Of a stretch of 64,000 nt of DNA, positions 34,306 to 43,499 are shown one piece after another (positions within the stretch are counted from its first letter, which is position 1; every line of letters begins with the position of its first letter). The stretch is taken from NCBI RefSeq assembly GCF_020783315.1, contig NZ_CP086063.1, forward strand, positions 1,786,501 through 1,850,500, read 5' to 3'. Made by a program: the position numbers and the translations under genes. This stretch comes from Ferruginibacter lapsinanis (lineage in GTDB: Bacteria; Bacteroidota; Bacteroidia; Chitinophagales; Chitinophagaceae). The notes beneath the pieces were generated by a model. The model had not been told where the DNA came from. It worked only from the letters and a program-made list of their open reading frames with translations, and did not search any database.

Positions 34306-34929
34306 ATGAATAGAAGATCAATTTTAGTACTGTCATTATTATGTGTAATATCTTTTGCTCAGGCACAGGATGAAGAAAAATCAGCAGAGTCAACGAAAGG
34401 ATTTAAGAAAGAAAATTTCTTTACCGGAGGAAACATCGGATTGGGATTTGGCTCTGGAACCACATCCTTTGGTATTAGTCCACATTTTGGGTATAGCATC
34501 AATAAATGGATTGATGTAGCCGTTTCTGTGAATTATAATTATATCTCTCAAAGAGATTATTATGAAGTGAATGATAAATTAAGACAAACCACCATTGGTC
34601 CAGGTGCATTTGTTAGGCTTTTTCCGGTAAAATTTTTATTTGCGCAGGCGCAATATGAGCATAATTTTATCAGGCAAAAATATATTCCCGCTACTGGGAG
34701 TTATATCTCACCTGCAGTTTACAAAGTTGAATCCAATAGTTTGCTGATCGGTGCCGGCTACACAAGTGGCAGATCTGTGGGTAATAATAGTTATTATTAT
34801 TTTTCACTCATGTTTGATGTGCTTAAAGATCCCTATTCGCCTTACCTGGATACTTATGGCAGAGTATTGCCTGTAGTAAGAGCCGGATATAACATTGCAT
34901 TGTTTCAGGGAAGAAATAAAAAATATTAA
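34306..34929 (+). CDS. Outer-membrane beta-barrel protein
   Basis: 207 residues. Signal peptide MNRRSILVLSLLCVISFAQAQ, then an acidic spacer and beta strands rich in alternating aromatic residues (GGNIGLGFGSGTTSFGISPHFGYSINKWIDVAVSV; FAQAQYEHNF), ending in NKKY. The pattern resembles porin-like outer-membrane beta-barrels. It starts 5 bp after the PorP/SprF-like gene. Its stop codon overlaps the stop codon of the convergent LOG-family gene (34926-34929). Role unknown; perhaps an accessory of the same surface module. Confidence 0.75.
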   Translation: MNRRSILVLSLLCVISFAQAQDEEKSAESTKGFKKENFFTGGNIGLGFGSGTTSFGISPHFGYSINKWIDVAVSVNYNYISQRDYYEVNDKLRQTTIGPGAFVRLFPVKFLFAQAQYEHNFIRQKYIPATGSYISPAVYKVESNSLLIGAGYTSGRSVGNNSYYYFSLMFDVLKDPYSPYLDTYGRVLPVVRAGYNIALFQGRNKKY

Positions 34930-35465
34930 TTTAAAAACCTTACCAGTTCCGCCGGTTCATTTAGAATGGTCATCCTGCTTTCGAGGGATTCATACAAGAA
35001 ACCATCTGCAAAGAGTTTTTGCATGTGTGCAATCAGGTGTGTGTAAAATCCATCTGTGTTCAAAATAAAAATATGTTTGTTGTGGATACTGAGTTGGTTC
35101 CAGGTAAGAATTTCAAATAATTCATCCAAAGTACCAAAGCCGCCTGCTAATACTACCGCAGCGTCACATTTTTCATAGATCATTTTTTTTCTGGTGTGCA
35201 TATTATCTACAATGATCAATTCGGTGATGCCATCGTGTTGATGTTCCCATTGAGCTAATATCTCCGGCATGATCCCTGTTACCTTACCTTCTTTTTGTAA
35301 AACAGCATTTGCAATAGAAGCCATCAAACCTTTGTTGCCACCGCCATATATAAGTTGGATACTTTTTTCGGCCAATAACAAACCCAGCTGTTCTGCATGT
35401 TGTGTGTATAAGGGGTTAGCGCCCGCTTTGCTGCCACAAAAAACAGCGATTGATTTTATTTGCAT
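34926..35465 (-). CDS. LOG-family (TIGR00730) Rossmann-fold protein
   Basis: 179 residues. The family acts as a nucleotide phosphoribohydrolase, releasing cytokinin-type bases or acting on AMP; bacterial roles vary. Motifs: FCGSKAGANP near the start, IYGGGNKGLMASIA (39-52), MHTRKKMIYEKCDA (89-102) and LAGGFGTLDELFE (106-118). The standard catalytic motif is PGGxGTxxE. Here the first residue is Ala (A107) rather than Pro, and R92 and E115 are kept. Stands alone; the stop overlaps the barrel gene on the other strand. Confidence 0.88.
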   Translation of the reverse strand: MQIKSIAVFCGSKAGANPLYTQHAEQLGLLLAEKSIQLIYGGGNKGLMASIANAVLQKEGKVTGIMPEILAQWEHQHDGITELIIVDNMHTRKKMIYEKCDAAVVLAGGFGTLDELFEILTWNQLSIHNKHIFILNTDGFYTHLIAHMQKLFADGFLYESLESRMTILNEPAELVRFLN

Positions 35466-35520
35466 ATTTTACCTATCTTGAATTTTAAAGCAAGCTAATT
35501 CTTAATTTTTAATTTAATCC

Positions 35521-36993
35521 ATGTCGCCATTTATTTTATTTTCTTTTGTAATTGGTTATTTTCTGATACTTCTTACAGTTGCTTACTTTACCTCCAAAGG
35601 CAGTAATAATGATTCTTTTTTTATCGGTAATCGAAACAGTAACTGGATGCTGGTAGCATTTGGAATGATCGGTACAAGTTTAAGTGGAGTAACTTTTGTA
35701 AGTGTGCCCGGAGCTGTTGGAAAGCCAATGGGTATGGGAGTTGAGGGCTTTGCTTATTTTCAGATAGTGATTGGATATTTAATAGGGTATGCCATCATAG
35801 CCTATGTTTTATTACCGTTGTATTACCGGATGAACCTTACTTCGATCTATAATTATTTACAAAATCGATTGGGTTTTACCTCTTACAAAACAGGCGCATC
35901 ATTTTTTATTTTATCCCGTACATTGGGTGCCACAGCCAGATTGTACCTGGTAGTGAGGATCTTGCAGGATAGTATTTTTGCCAATCTAGGTGAAGGATTT
36001 CATATGCCATTTTGGTTTACCACACTCATTATTTTATTGATGATATTGCTATACACTTTTAAAGGCGGTGTAAAAACGATTGTGTATACCGATACATTGC
36101 AAACTACCTGTATGTTAGTGGGGTTGGTGGTTTGTATTGTTTACATACTACATTCTCTGGATTTGAGTTTTGGTACAGCAATGTCCTCATTATCTGAGAA
36201 GGGATACAGTAATATATTTGTTACTGATCCTAATAATAAGTTGTTTATACTGAAACAAATTATTGCGGGAGCTTTTATTACTGTTACGATGACAGGGCTT
36301 GATCAGGAAATGATGCAAAAAAACATCAGTGTAAGAACTCTCAAAGATTCTCAAAAGAATATGATCACGTTTTCAGGTATACTGATCGTTGTGAATTTTT
36401 TATTTTTGTTGTTAGGCGGCTTGCTTTATTTGTATGCAGCTAAAAATGGCGTTACAGAAACAGGGGATAAGTTATTTCCTGCAACGGCCATCATGCATAT
36501 GCCTCCTTATATCTCTATCATCTTTGTCATTGCATTGATCTCTGCCTTGTTTCCAAGTGCTGATGGAGCCATCACAGCACTTACATCATCTTTTTGTATA
36601 GATATTTTAGGGCTGCATCGTAGTAGTCATTTGTCAGAGAGTCAGCAAAAAAAAACAAGGCAGATTGTTCATCTGACTTTTGCTGCAGTTTTTTTATTGT
36701 TTGTGATGATCTTTAAATGGATAGATAGTTCCAGCATGATAGGTGTAATATTAAAAGTAGCCGGTTATACCTATGGTCCATTGTTGGGTTTGTTTGCCTT
36801 TGGTATTCTTACTAAACGAACAGTGAATGACCCTGTGGTTCCCGTGGTTGCTGTAATTGCGCCGATCATTTGTTTTTTTATTGATAAGTATCAGGCAGAT
36901 ATGTTTGGAGGATTCCAGATAGGGTTAGAGTTGCTGGTAATAAATGGTCTGCTTACATTTATCGGCTTGTTAATTATCTCTAAAAAAGCATAA
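35521..36993 (+). CDS. Sodium:solute symporter (SSS family)
   Basis: 490 residues, about thirteen membrane helices. The first helices hold the SSS signature region (SFFIGNRNSNWMLVAFGMIGTSLSGVTFVSVPGAVG), with LGATARLYLVVRILQDSIF later, as in SSS carriers of sugars, amino acids or nucleosides. TGLDQEMMQKNISVRTLKDSQKNM is the usual loop between helices 7 and 8. The substrate is unknown. A strong terminator follows 38 bp after the stop. Confidence 0.9.
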   Translation: MSPFILFSFVIGYFLILLTVAYFTSKGSNNDSFFIGNRNSNWMLVAFGMIGTSLSGVTFVSVPGAVGKPMGMGVEGFAYFQIVIGYLIGYAIIAYVLLPLYYRMNLTSIYNYLQNRLGFTSYKTGASFFILSRTLGATARLYLVVRILQDSIFANLGEGFHMPFWFTTLIILLMILLYTFKGGVKTIVYTDTLQTTCMLVGLVVCIVYILHSLDLSFGTAMSSLSEKGYSNIFVTDPNNKLFILKQIIAGAFITVTMTGLDQEMMQKNISVRTLKDSQKNMITFSGILIVVNFLFLLLGGLLYLYAAKNGVTETGDKLFPATAIMHMPPYISIIFVIALISALFPSADGAITALTSSFCIDILGLHRSSHLSESQQKKTRQIVHLTFAAVFLLFVMIFKWIDSSSMIGVILKVAGYTYGPLLGLFAFGILTKRTVNDPVVPVVAVIAPIICFFIDKYQADMFGGFQIGLELLVINGLLTFIGLLIISKKA

Positions 36994-37031
36994 AAAAATT
37001 AAAATAGTTGTACTTTTATACTGTTAGTGGG

Positions 37032-37071
37032 TGCCATTTCTCATGCGGCAAAATATGAGAAATGGCATTTT
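37032..37071 (+). terminator. Rho-independent terminator after the SSS gene
   Basis: Perfect 13-bp stem (TGCCATTTCTCAT / ATGAGAAATGGCA) with a 10-base loop, followed by TTTTATATTT. Confidence 0.85.
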
Positions 37072-37105
37072 ATATTTATAATAAAAACTGAAAATTGGAT
37101 AGTTG

Positions 37106-37741
37106 ATGGCAATTGAGCTAGTAAATACTGCCGCGGAAAAATATGCAGATGCATACACTACTGCTGATGAAGTATTGTTGGAAACGGTGGCAGAAAAAAC
37201 CGTACAAACACACCCGCTGGCGCATATGCTTAGTGGTCATGTGCAGGGGCAGTTTTTGTCAATGCTTAGTGCATTATTAAAGCCCACCAGGATTTTAGAG
37301 GTTGGAACTTTTACGGGATATAGTGCTTTATGTTTAGCCAAAGGCCTGACAGACAATGGAATATTACATACAATTGATATCAGGGACGAAGGTGCAAATT
37401 TGTTTTTTCAACAGTCTGTTTATAAAGATAAAATTAAAACGCATATTGGTGATGCAAATACAATTATACCTTTGCTAAAAGAAACCTGGGATATTGTATT
37501 TATCGATGCAGATAAAACAGGGTATATTGGCTATTACGAGTTAATTTTGCCATCGGTAAAGAAAAATGGTCTTATAATTGTTGATAATGTTTTGTTTCAT
37601 GGGGAAGTTTTGAAAGATACTATTTCAGGAAAAAATGCCAAAGCTATTCAGGCATTTAACGAGTTAGTAAAAAATGATGAAAGAGTAGAGCAGGTATTAT
37701 TAACAGTTAGAGATGGTTTACTCTTGTTAAGAAAAATATAA
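37106..37741 (+). CDS. O-methyltransferase (catechol-type, Methyltransf_3)
   Basis: 211 residues from the ATG at 37106; a TTG directly before it is in frame but less likely. Motif I is RILEVGTFTGYSALCLAKGL (about residues 58-77). DIVFIDADKTGYIGYYELILP and GLIIVDNVLFHGEVL carry the metal-binding aspartates and asparagine typical of caffeoyl-CoA/catechol O-methyltransferases. The substrate is unknown. It starts a run of three co-directional genes (with glucosaminidase-LysM and hpt), gaps of 20 and 12 bp. Confidence 0.88.
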   Translation: MAIELVNTAAEKYADAYTTADEVLLETVAEKTVQTHPLAHMLSGHVQGQFLSMLSALLKPTRILEVGTFTGYSALCLAKGLTDNGILHTIDIRDEGANLFFQQSVYKDKIKTHIGDANTIIPLLKETWDIVFIDADKTGYIGYYELILPSVKKNGLIIVDNVLFHGEVLKDTISGKNAKAIQAFNELVKNDERVEQVLLTVRDGLLLLRKI

Positions 37742-37761
37742 TTTATTATTAAATATTTGAA

Positions 37762-38931
37762 ATGAAAAGATCAGTTCTGATAGGAATTATTTTATTAATC
37801 AATACAGCGTTGTTTTCTCAGACAATCACTCCTGAGCAATATATAGCATTGTATAAAGACATTGCCATCAGAGAAATGAAGAGGATGGGAGTGCCTGCAG
37901 CGATCACACTTGCACAGGGAATTCTTGAAACAGAAAGCGGTAATAGTGCATTGGTAAAAAAATCAAATAATCACTTTGGGATTAAATGTAAAACAACATG
38001 GACGGCAAGTGGTGTTAGCCATGATGACGATGCTCCGGGTGAATGTTTCAGAGTGTATAAAACGGCTGAAGATTCTTACCGTGATCACAGTAATTTTTTA
38101 AGGGCTGGAGAACGTTATGCATTCTTATTCAGATTAAATCCACTGGATTATAAACAATGGGCAGAAGGATTGAAAAAAGCGGGCTATGCTACCAATCCAA
38201 ATTATCCTAAGATACTGATCAAGCATATTGAACAATATAATCTGCAACAATATTCTTTAGCAGCTGTTGATGAAGTGCCTAAATTTAATTCAGAAGATTT
38301 TACCGATGATAAGGAACCGCCTGCAGCTGCTGTTGTGGATGAAGAAAGAGTTGTTACAGCTGTTGCAACACCTGCAGAGAATACAGAGAAAACAACATTG
38401 GATTTGAAAAATGCTACTACTGTTATCAATGGCAGTAAATGTGTATTTGCAAAAAAAGGAACATCTTTATTGGTGATAGCTTCAAAAAATAATATCAACC
38501 TTAGTAAATTACTTGAATATAATGACCTGGGTGAAGATGGGTTATTATCCAAAGATCAGATCATTTTTTTACAGCATAAAAAAAGTGTAGGAAATAAAGA
38601 CTTTTATATATCACAGGATGGAGAGACCTTATATGATGTAGCTCAAAATAATGGGATCACTTACCAAGCATTATTGACATACAATAATTTAAAAGAAGAC
38701 ACTAAGCTTTACCCGGGTACAAAGCTTTTCTTGAAGTCGATCAAAACAAATGATCAAACGAATAAAATAGTTAAACCTTCAAGTGCTCCCAAATATTATG
38801 AAGTGCAGCCTAAGGAGGGTTTATATTCTATTGCAAAAAAGAATGGAGTAAAAGTTCAGCAGTTGATGGAATGGAATAATTTAACTACGGATTCTTTGAA
38901 AATAGGTCAGCAACTAATTGTTTCACAATAG
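37762..38931 (+). CDS. Secreted glucosaminidase with LysM domains (peptidoglycan hydrolase)
   Basis: 389 residues. A signal peptide (MKRSVLIGIILLINTALFSQ) precedes a GH73-type glucosaminidase domain, residues about 22-165, with AITLAQGILETESGNSALVKKSNNHFGIKCK containing the catalytic glutamate region (LETES) and YATNPNYPKILIKHIEQYNL. A variable acidic linker leads to three LysM-like modules (about residues 233-275, 278-322 and 342-388), e.g. KYYEVQPKEGLYSIAKKNGVKVQQL. Cleaves glycan strands and binds peptidoglycan. Probably in one operon with the O-methyltransferase upstream and hpt downstream. Confidence 0.92.
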   Translation: MKRSVLIGIILLINTALFSQTITPEQYIALYKDIAIREMKRMGVPAAITLAQGILETESGNSALVKKSNNHFGIKCKTTWTASGVSHDDDAPGECFRVYKTAEDSYRDHSNFLRAGERYAFLFRLNPLDYKQWAEGLKKAGYATNPNYPKILIKHIEQYNLQQYSLAAVDEVPKFNSEDFTDDKEPPAAAVVDEERVVTAVATPAENTEKTTLDLKNATTVINGSKCVFAKKGTSLLVIASKNNINLSKLLEYNDLGEDGLLSKDQIIFLQHKKSVGNKDFYISQDGETLYDVAQNNGITYQALLTYNNLKEDTKLYPGTKLFLKSIKTNDQTNKIVKPSSAPKYYEVQPKEGLYSIAKKNGVKVQQLMEWNNLTTDSLKIGQQLIVSQ

Positions 38932-38943
38932 TAATTAATATTA

Positions 38944-39486
38944 ATGCCAGTTATACAAGTACATGATAAAAAATTCGGACCATTTATAGGTGCAGAAAAA
39001 ATAAGTCAACAGATAAAAAGAGTAGCAGCAGAGATCAATCGTGATTATGCAGGGAAAAAGCCTTTGTTTATTGCTATACTCAACGGGTCGTTTATGTATG
39101 CATCTGATCTGTTTAAAGAAATTACTATTGAAGCTGAGATTTGTTTCATTAAACTGGCGTCATATAAAGGCACTAAATCTACCGGTAATGTAATAACTTC
39201 CATTGGGTTAGATGAGCCGTTAAAAGACAGGCATGTGATCATTGTAGAAGATATCGTAGATACCGGCAATACTTTGTCTAAATTTTTACCACAATTATAT
39301 AATCAACAACCTGCATCATTAAAGATTTCTGCATTATTACAAAAGCCGGATGCTTTGGAGCACCCTGATCTGATCGTTGATTATCTGGGGTTTAGTGTTG
39401 AAAATATTTTTTTATTGGGTTTTGGACTGGATTATGACGGATTAGGGCGTAATATCCCTGAAATATATCAGTTAATAGAAGATTAG
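38944..39486 (+). CDS. hpt: Hypoxanthine phosphoribosyltransferase
   Basis: 180 residues. The 13-residue PRPP-binding motif HVIIVEDIVDTGNTLSK (near residues 98-114) has the paired acidic E/D. FIAILNGSFMYASDLFKEI and the flexible loop region KLASYKGTKSTG match purine phosphoribosyltransferases. It converts hypoxanthine or guanine plus PRPP to IMP or GMP, salvaging purines in the cytoplasm. It is the last of a three-gene run, 12 bp after a peptidoglycan hydrolase gene. Confidence 0.95.
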   Translation: MPVIQVHDKKFGPFIGAEKISQQIKRVAAEINRDYAGKKPLFIAILNGSFMYASDLFKEITIEAEICFIKLASYKGTKSTGNVITSIGLDEPLKDRHVIIVEDIVDTGNTLSKFLPQLYNQQPASLKISALLQKPDALEHPDLIVDYLGFSVENIFLLGFGLDYDGLGRNIPEIYQLIED

Positions 39487-39553
39487 GCAATAAAAAGACA
39501 GTCATTTACGTATATATCATACAAATTTTTTAACTTTCGGATATTTTATCCCG

Positions 39554-41308
39554 TTGAAAAGAACAATCCTATATATTCTTGCCATCTTTTTTGCAAATTC
39601 TTTGTCGGCGCAATACTATTTACGAGGCGAAATAAAAGATAAATCGGGGCAACCAATTCAGAATGTAAAAATGATTTTACGTTCAACCCACCTGACATAC
39701 TATGCAGGTAACTCCGGAGGCTTCGGCATCAGCACAGATTTTTTATACGATTCTTTAACAGTGATCCACGAAGGGTATGAAACTCAAACCGTTGGGATCA
39801 AGTCTGATGTCTATCAGGAGATTGTAATGAAAAAACTGAATGCGAACGATAATAAAAATCGGCAAAAATTAATTTCCATTACCAAAGATTTTAACCAAAC
39901 ATCAAAGTACAAGTGGTTCTTTGGAGATGAATCTTATTTTTCCTTAGTGGAAAATGCTGTTGTTGATGCAGAAAAATACCCAAATACAGGATTTTCATTA
40001 AATATAAATAAAGCTTCATACAGCAATATCAGGCGTTTCATCAATATGAAAAGTTCTGTTCCTCCTGATGCAGTTAGGGTAGAGGAATTGTTGAATTATT
40101 TTAATTTACACTATGTAGAGCCGGAAAAAGATCAGGTATTTCGAGTGGAGTCTCAGATAAGTGAATGCCCATGGAATATAAAGAATAACCTGCTTTATCT
40201 GAATATAAGTGCCCGTAAAATTAACATGGACAAAGTGCCTCCCAGTAACCTGGTATTTTTGATAGATGCGTCAGGTAGTATGGATATGCCGAATAGATTA
40301 CCATTGGTAAAGGCGGCCTTTCAAATGTTAGTGAAAAATTTGCGGACAATTGATACTGTCTCTATTGTAAAATATGGTGGGCCTGTGCAGGTATGGTTAC
40401 AACCAACCAGCGGAGGTCAAAAGGAGAAGATCATTCAATCAATTGAAGAGTTGACAGCAGATGGGGATACACCCGGTGAATCTGCTATCAGGCTGGCATA
40501 TAGAATAGCGAAAAGCACTTTTATCAAAGGAGGGACCAATAGAGTGATATTGGCTACAGACGGAGATTTTAATGTGGGTGAAACAACAGAAGAAGCATTG
40601 GAGGATCTGATTGTAAAGGAACGACAATCTGGATTGTATCTTACCTGTTTAGGTGTGGGGATGGGAAATTTTAAAGATTCCAAATTAGAAACTCTCGCCA
40701 AAAAAGGAAATGGGAATTATGCTTATCTGGATGATATTCAGGAGGCGGAAAAAGTATTGGTAAAAGAAGTAACACAAACATTTTATACGGTTGCAGATAA
40801 TGTTTTTTTAAATGTACAATTCAATCCTGCATTAGTGAGTGAATATCGTTTGATCGGATTCGATAACAAACGTGATGCGGTAGCGGATAGTACAGGAGAA
40901 CTGGAAGGAGGGGAGATTGGCAGTGGTAACAGTGTGATGGCAATCTTTGAATATAAGTCAGCGATCAATAAGATCAATGAATTCCCTACATCCGGTGCGG
41001 TGGCACAGGTGGTGTTAAGTTATAATACTTCTCCGGATAAGACCCGTAAAGAAGTAAGGTTTGATTGCAGGCAGAACTATCTTCCATTTAACAGTATAGA
41101 CAAGGAATTACAATTCGGTACTGCACTAGCTATGTTCGGGATGAAGCTTCGTCAATCGAAAAATTTAGGTATTGCCGATTGGAATGATATTGAATCTATT
41201 GCAACAACATCTGCTAATCCGGAAAATTATCTGCAAAGGGATTTTATAAAGTTGCTGAAAGAAGCAAGAAAATTTTATACGAAGAAAAGGAAGAAGGGGT
41301 ATGATTGA
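39554..41308 (+). CDS. Exported von Willebrand A domain protein (YfbK-like)
   Basis: 584 residues. The only plausible start is TTG at 39554, which opens a signal peptide (MKRTILYILAIFFANSLSAQ). Residues about 22-95 look like a carboxypeptidase-regulatory-like beta-sandwich (YYLRGEIKDKSGQPIQNV). A YfbK-type segment follows (FSLNINKASYSNIRRFINMKSSVPPDAVRVEELLNYF). The vWA domain starts LVFLIDASGSMDMPNRL; the MIDAS motif DASGS is intact, and ATDGDFNVG carries a further metal-site aspartate. The C-terminus resembles DUF3520. The role is unknown; such proteins bind partners through a metal ion. Transcribed alone, ending at a bidirectional terminator. Confidence 0.88.
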   Translation: MKRTILYILAIFFANSLSAQYYLRGEIKDKSGQPIQNVKMILRSTHLTYYAGNSGGFGISTDFLYDSLTVIHEGYETQTVGIKSDVYQEIVMKKLNANDNKNRQKLISITKDFNQTSKYKWFFGDESYFSLVENAVVDAEKYPNTGFSLNINKASYSNIRRFINMKSSVPPDAVRVEELLNYFNLHYVEPEKDQVFRVESQISECPWNIKNNLLYLNISARKINMDKVPPSNLVFLIDASGSMDMPNRLPLVKAAFQMLVKNLRTIDTVSIVKYGGPVQVWLQPTSGGQKEKIIQSIEELTADGDTPGESAIRLAYRIAKSTFIKGGTNRVILATDGDFNVGETTEEALEDLIVKERQSGLYLTCLGVGMGNFKDSKLETLAKKGNGNYAYLDDIQEAEKVLVKEVTQTFYTVADNVFLNVQFNPALVSEYRLIGFDNKRDAVADSTGELEGGEIGSGNSVMAIFEYKSAINKINEFPTSGAVAQVVLSYNTSPDKTRKEVRFDCRQNYLPFNSIDKELQFGTALAMFGMKLRQSKNLGIADWNDIESIATTSANPENYLQRDFIKLLKEARKFYTKKRKKGYD

Positions 41309-41388
41309 TTTGTTATCCGAATAAGATAAAAAAGAAATAATGCTTTGAAAACAATTGTGTTTGCTGATAGTTAGATACTACCCAAGTA

Positions 41389-41433
41389 TATAAATTAAAA
41401 GAGGCTCTTTTTTCGAGCCTCTTTTAATTTATA
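41389..41433. terminator. Bidirectional terminator between the vWA gene and dnaJ
   Basis: Inverted repeat with a 19-bp stem: TATAAATTAAAAGAGGCTC against its complement, loop TTTTTTC, lying between two convergent genes. The A-rich and T-rich arms give a U tract in both directions. Confidence 0.9.
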
Positions 41434-41441
41434 TAAAACAT

Positions 41442-42617
41442 TTAGCTAAACATCTCCCTCACTTTATCGAAGAAAGATTTATCTCCCTTTTCAGGTTTAG
41501 GTGTAAAGTTTTGGCTACGCTGCATTTTTTCCAACATTTCTTTTTCCTCGCTGCTGATATGCTGAGGTGTCCACACATTTACATGTATCAACTGGTCTCC
41601 TTTTTCATAACTGTTTACAGATGGGAAACCTTTTCCTTTCAATCGGAATATCTTTCCGCTTTGGGTACCGGCAGGTATTTTAATTTTGGCTTTACCATCA
41701 ATAGTAGGTACTTCTACCTGCGTACCAAACACAGCTTCAGGAAAAGATAGATGTAAATCGTAAGCAACGTTTAATCCATCCCTGTGTAATTCTGCATGAG
41801 CTTCTTCTTCTATCAAAACGATCAGATCGCCGTTTGCACCGCCTCGTTCACCGGCGTTACCCTTGCCATTCATACTCAATTGCATTCCTTCCTGTACACC
41901 TGCAGGTATTTCTATTGTAACGGTTTCTTCGCCATATACTCTGCCATCGCCTTTACAAGCAGTACATTTATTGGTGATCGTACTTCCTTCTCCGTTACAG
42001 GTAGGACAGGTGGTAACAGTCTGCATTTGGCCTAAAAAAGTATTCTGCACACGTTTTACCTGGCCGCTGCCTCCGCAGGTACCACAGGTTTGTGTGCTGT
42101 TTTTGTCTTTAGCGCCACTGCCGCTACAGGTAGTACATAATACATATTTTTTAACCTTAACAGTTTTAGTAGCGCCTTTGGCCATCTCTTCATAATTCAA
42201 TTTTATTTTGATACGAAGATTTGTGCCTCTTACACCACGGCTACGGCCACCCGAAGATCTTCTTCCGCCACCACCGCCGCCAAAGAAACTTCCAAAAGGA
42301 CTGTCATCGCCAAACACATCACCAAACTGACTGAAGATATCATCCATATTCATACCGCCACTAAATCCACCGCCACCGCCATTGCCTCTTCCCGAGCCAA
42401 AAGCCTGATGGCCAAAACGGTCATACTGGGCTCTTTTATCCGCATCACTTAAAATTTCATAAGCCTCTGCTGCTTCTTTAAATTTTTCTTCAGAAGCTTT
42501 ATCTCCCGGGTTACGATCAGGGTGAAATTGCATCGCTACCTTACGGTACGCTTTTTTTATTTCATCCTGTGTAGCAGATTTAGATACACCTAATATTTCG
42601 TAAAAATCTTTTTTCAT
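41442..42617 (-). CDS. dnaJ: Chaperone protein DnaJ
   Basis: 391 residues with all canonical domains. J domain at 1-70 with HPD ([12 protein letters not shown]), a Gly/Phe-rich linker ([17 protein letters not shown]), and four zinc-finger repeats ([32 protein letters not shown]) around residues 160-230. The C-terminal substrate-binding domain follows. It delivers unfolded clients to DnaK and stimulates its ATPase. It lies 118 bp downstream of grpE on the same strand, a usual pairing, but a palindromic spacer separates them. dnaK is not in the window. Confidence 0.98.
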   Translation of the reverse strand: MKKDFYEILGVSKSATQDEIKKAYRKVAMQFHPDRNPGDKASEEKFKEAAEAYEILSDADKRAQYDRFGHQAFGSGRGNGGGGGFSGGMNMDDIFSQFGDVFGDDSPFGSFFGGGGGGRRSSGGRSRGVRGTNLRIKIKLNYEEMAKGATKTVKVKKYVLCTTCSGSGAKDKNSTQTCGTCGGSGQVKRVQNTFLGQMQTVTTCPTCNGEGSTITNKCTACKGDGRVYGEETVTIEIPAGVQEGMQLSMNGKGNAGERGGANGDLIVLIEEEAHAELHRDGLNVAYDLHLSFPEAVFGTQVEVPTIDGKAKIKIPAGTQSGKIFRLKGKGFPSVNSYEKGDQLIHVNVWTPQHISSEEKEMLEKMQRSQNFTPKPEKGDKSFFDKVREMFS

Positions 42618-42735
42618 ACCCCTTAATCCCCTAAAGGGGAAATTTTTGAACTCTAAAAATGTAGAGTTTTTTTATTTTAAAAAATGCTTTAATGATGCCA
42701 ACTCCAATTCCCCCTTTAGGGGGTGAAGGGGGGTG
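42618..42735 (-). repeat. Palindromic C/G-rich spacer between grpE and dnaJ
   Basis: Both ends carry the same element in opposite orientation: a CCCCTAAAGGGG palindrome next to a C4CTT motif (42618-42640, and 42706-42734 inverted). Between them AACTCTA-AAAATG-TAGAGTT (42649-42668) makes a hairpin followed by T7 on the plus strand. It interrupts the grpE-dnaJ transcript. Confidence 0.7.
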
Positions 42736-43287
42736 CTATTTCCCTACCACTACTTTTGCAAAACGTATTAATTTATCATTCAGATAATACCCCTTCACTA
42801 CTTCATCCACCACTTTATCTTTAAGGTCTTCTGTAGGAGCAGGTATCTCAGTAATAGCTTCATGTTTTTCAACATCAAACTCTGTATGGATACTTTCCAT
42901 CGCTTTAAGGCCTTTGCTCTGCAAAGTATTTCTTAGTTTTCCAAACACTAATTGAATGCCTTCTTTTATTTGAGCAATATCCTCGGTGGTTTGCAATTGT
43001 TTTTCGGCCCTGTCGCAATCATCCAGCACATCCAATAAAGAACTGATCACTTCTTTGCCAGCTGTTTGAAAAAGTTCACTACGTTCTTTAGCACTACGGC
43101 GTTTGTAATTATCGAATTCAGCAAAAAGACGGATGTATTTATCTTTTTGTTCATCCAGCTCCTTTTGAATTTTTTCAACTGCATTTTCAGTGTCTTCGGG
43201 GTTGCTTAAATGTGTATTACCCGGGATGTCTGAATCTGCATTGATATTCATTTCTCCGTTTTCAACAATTGTTTCTTTTTCTTCCAT
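42736..43287 (-). CDS. grpE: Nucleotide exchange factor GrpE
   Basis: 183 residues. A disordered acidic N-terminus leads into a long coiled coil (QKELDEQKDKYIRLFAEFDNYKRRSAKERSELFQ), followed by the beta domain (AMESIHTEFDVEKHEAITEIPAPTEDLKDKVVDEVVKGYYLNDKLIRFAKVVVGK). It releases ADP from DnaK. It has the clearest promoter of the minus-strand genes: -7 TACCTTTG and -33 TTG 19 bp apart at 43305-43334. Followed by dnaJ. Confidence 0.96.
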   Translation of the reverse strand: MEEKETIVENGEMNINADSDIPGNTHLSNPEDTENAVEKIQKELDEQKDKYIRLFAEFDNYKRRSAKERSELFQTAGKEVISSLLDVLDDCDRAEKQLQTTEDIAQIKEGIQLVFGKLRNTLQSKGLKAMESIHTEFDVEKHEAITEIPAPTEDLKDKVVDEVVKGYYLNDKLIRFAKVVVGK

Positions 43288-43304
43288 AATTTAAAAATTG
43301 TGTG

Positions 43305-43334
43305 CAAAGGTACGATAGTCAAACATTTTGCCAA
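43305..43334 (-). promoter_or_regulatory. Promoter of grpE(-dnaJ)
   Basis: On the minus strand, TTG (43334-43332), a 19-bp spacer and TACCTTTG (43312-43305), an exact fit to the Bacteroidota -33/-7 promoter. The ATG is 17 bp downstream. Confidence 0.65.
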
Positions 43335-43499
43335 TGCTTGCTTTGCGGTCAAATTGACAATTTTTTGGACTTTAGGCTGACTAAGTGTGATTGGACACTC
43401 TTTCTACTGACTTATTGAGCGATTATCCAATAAATAAACAGTTAAGAGATGAATAGATGTATAGTTGCAATAAAATAAAAGAGGAAAATCAGGTAAAAC

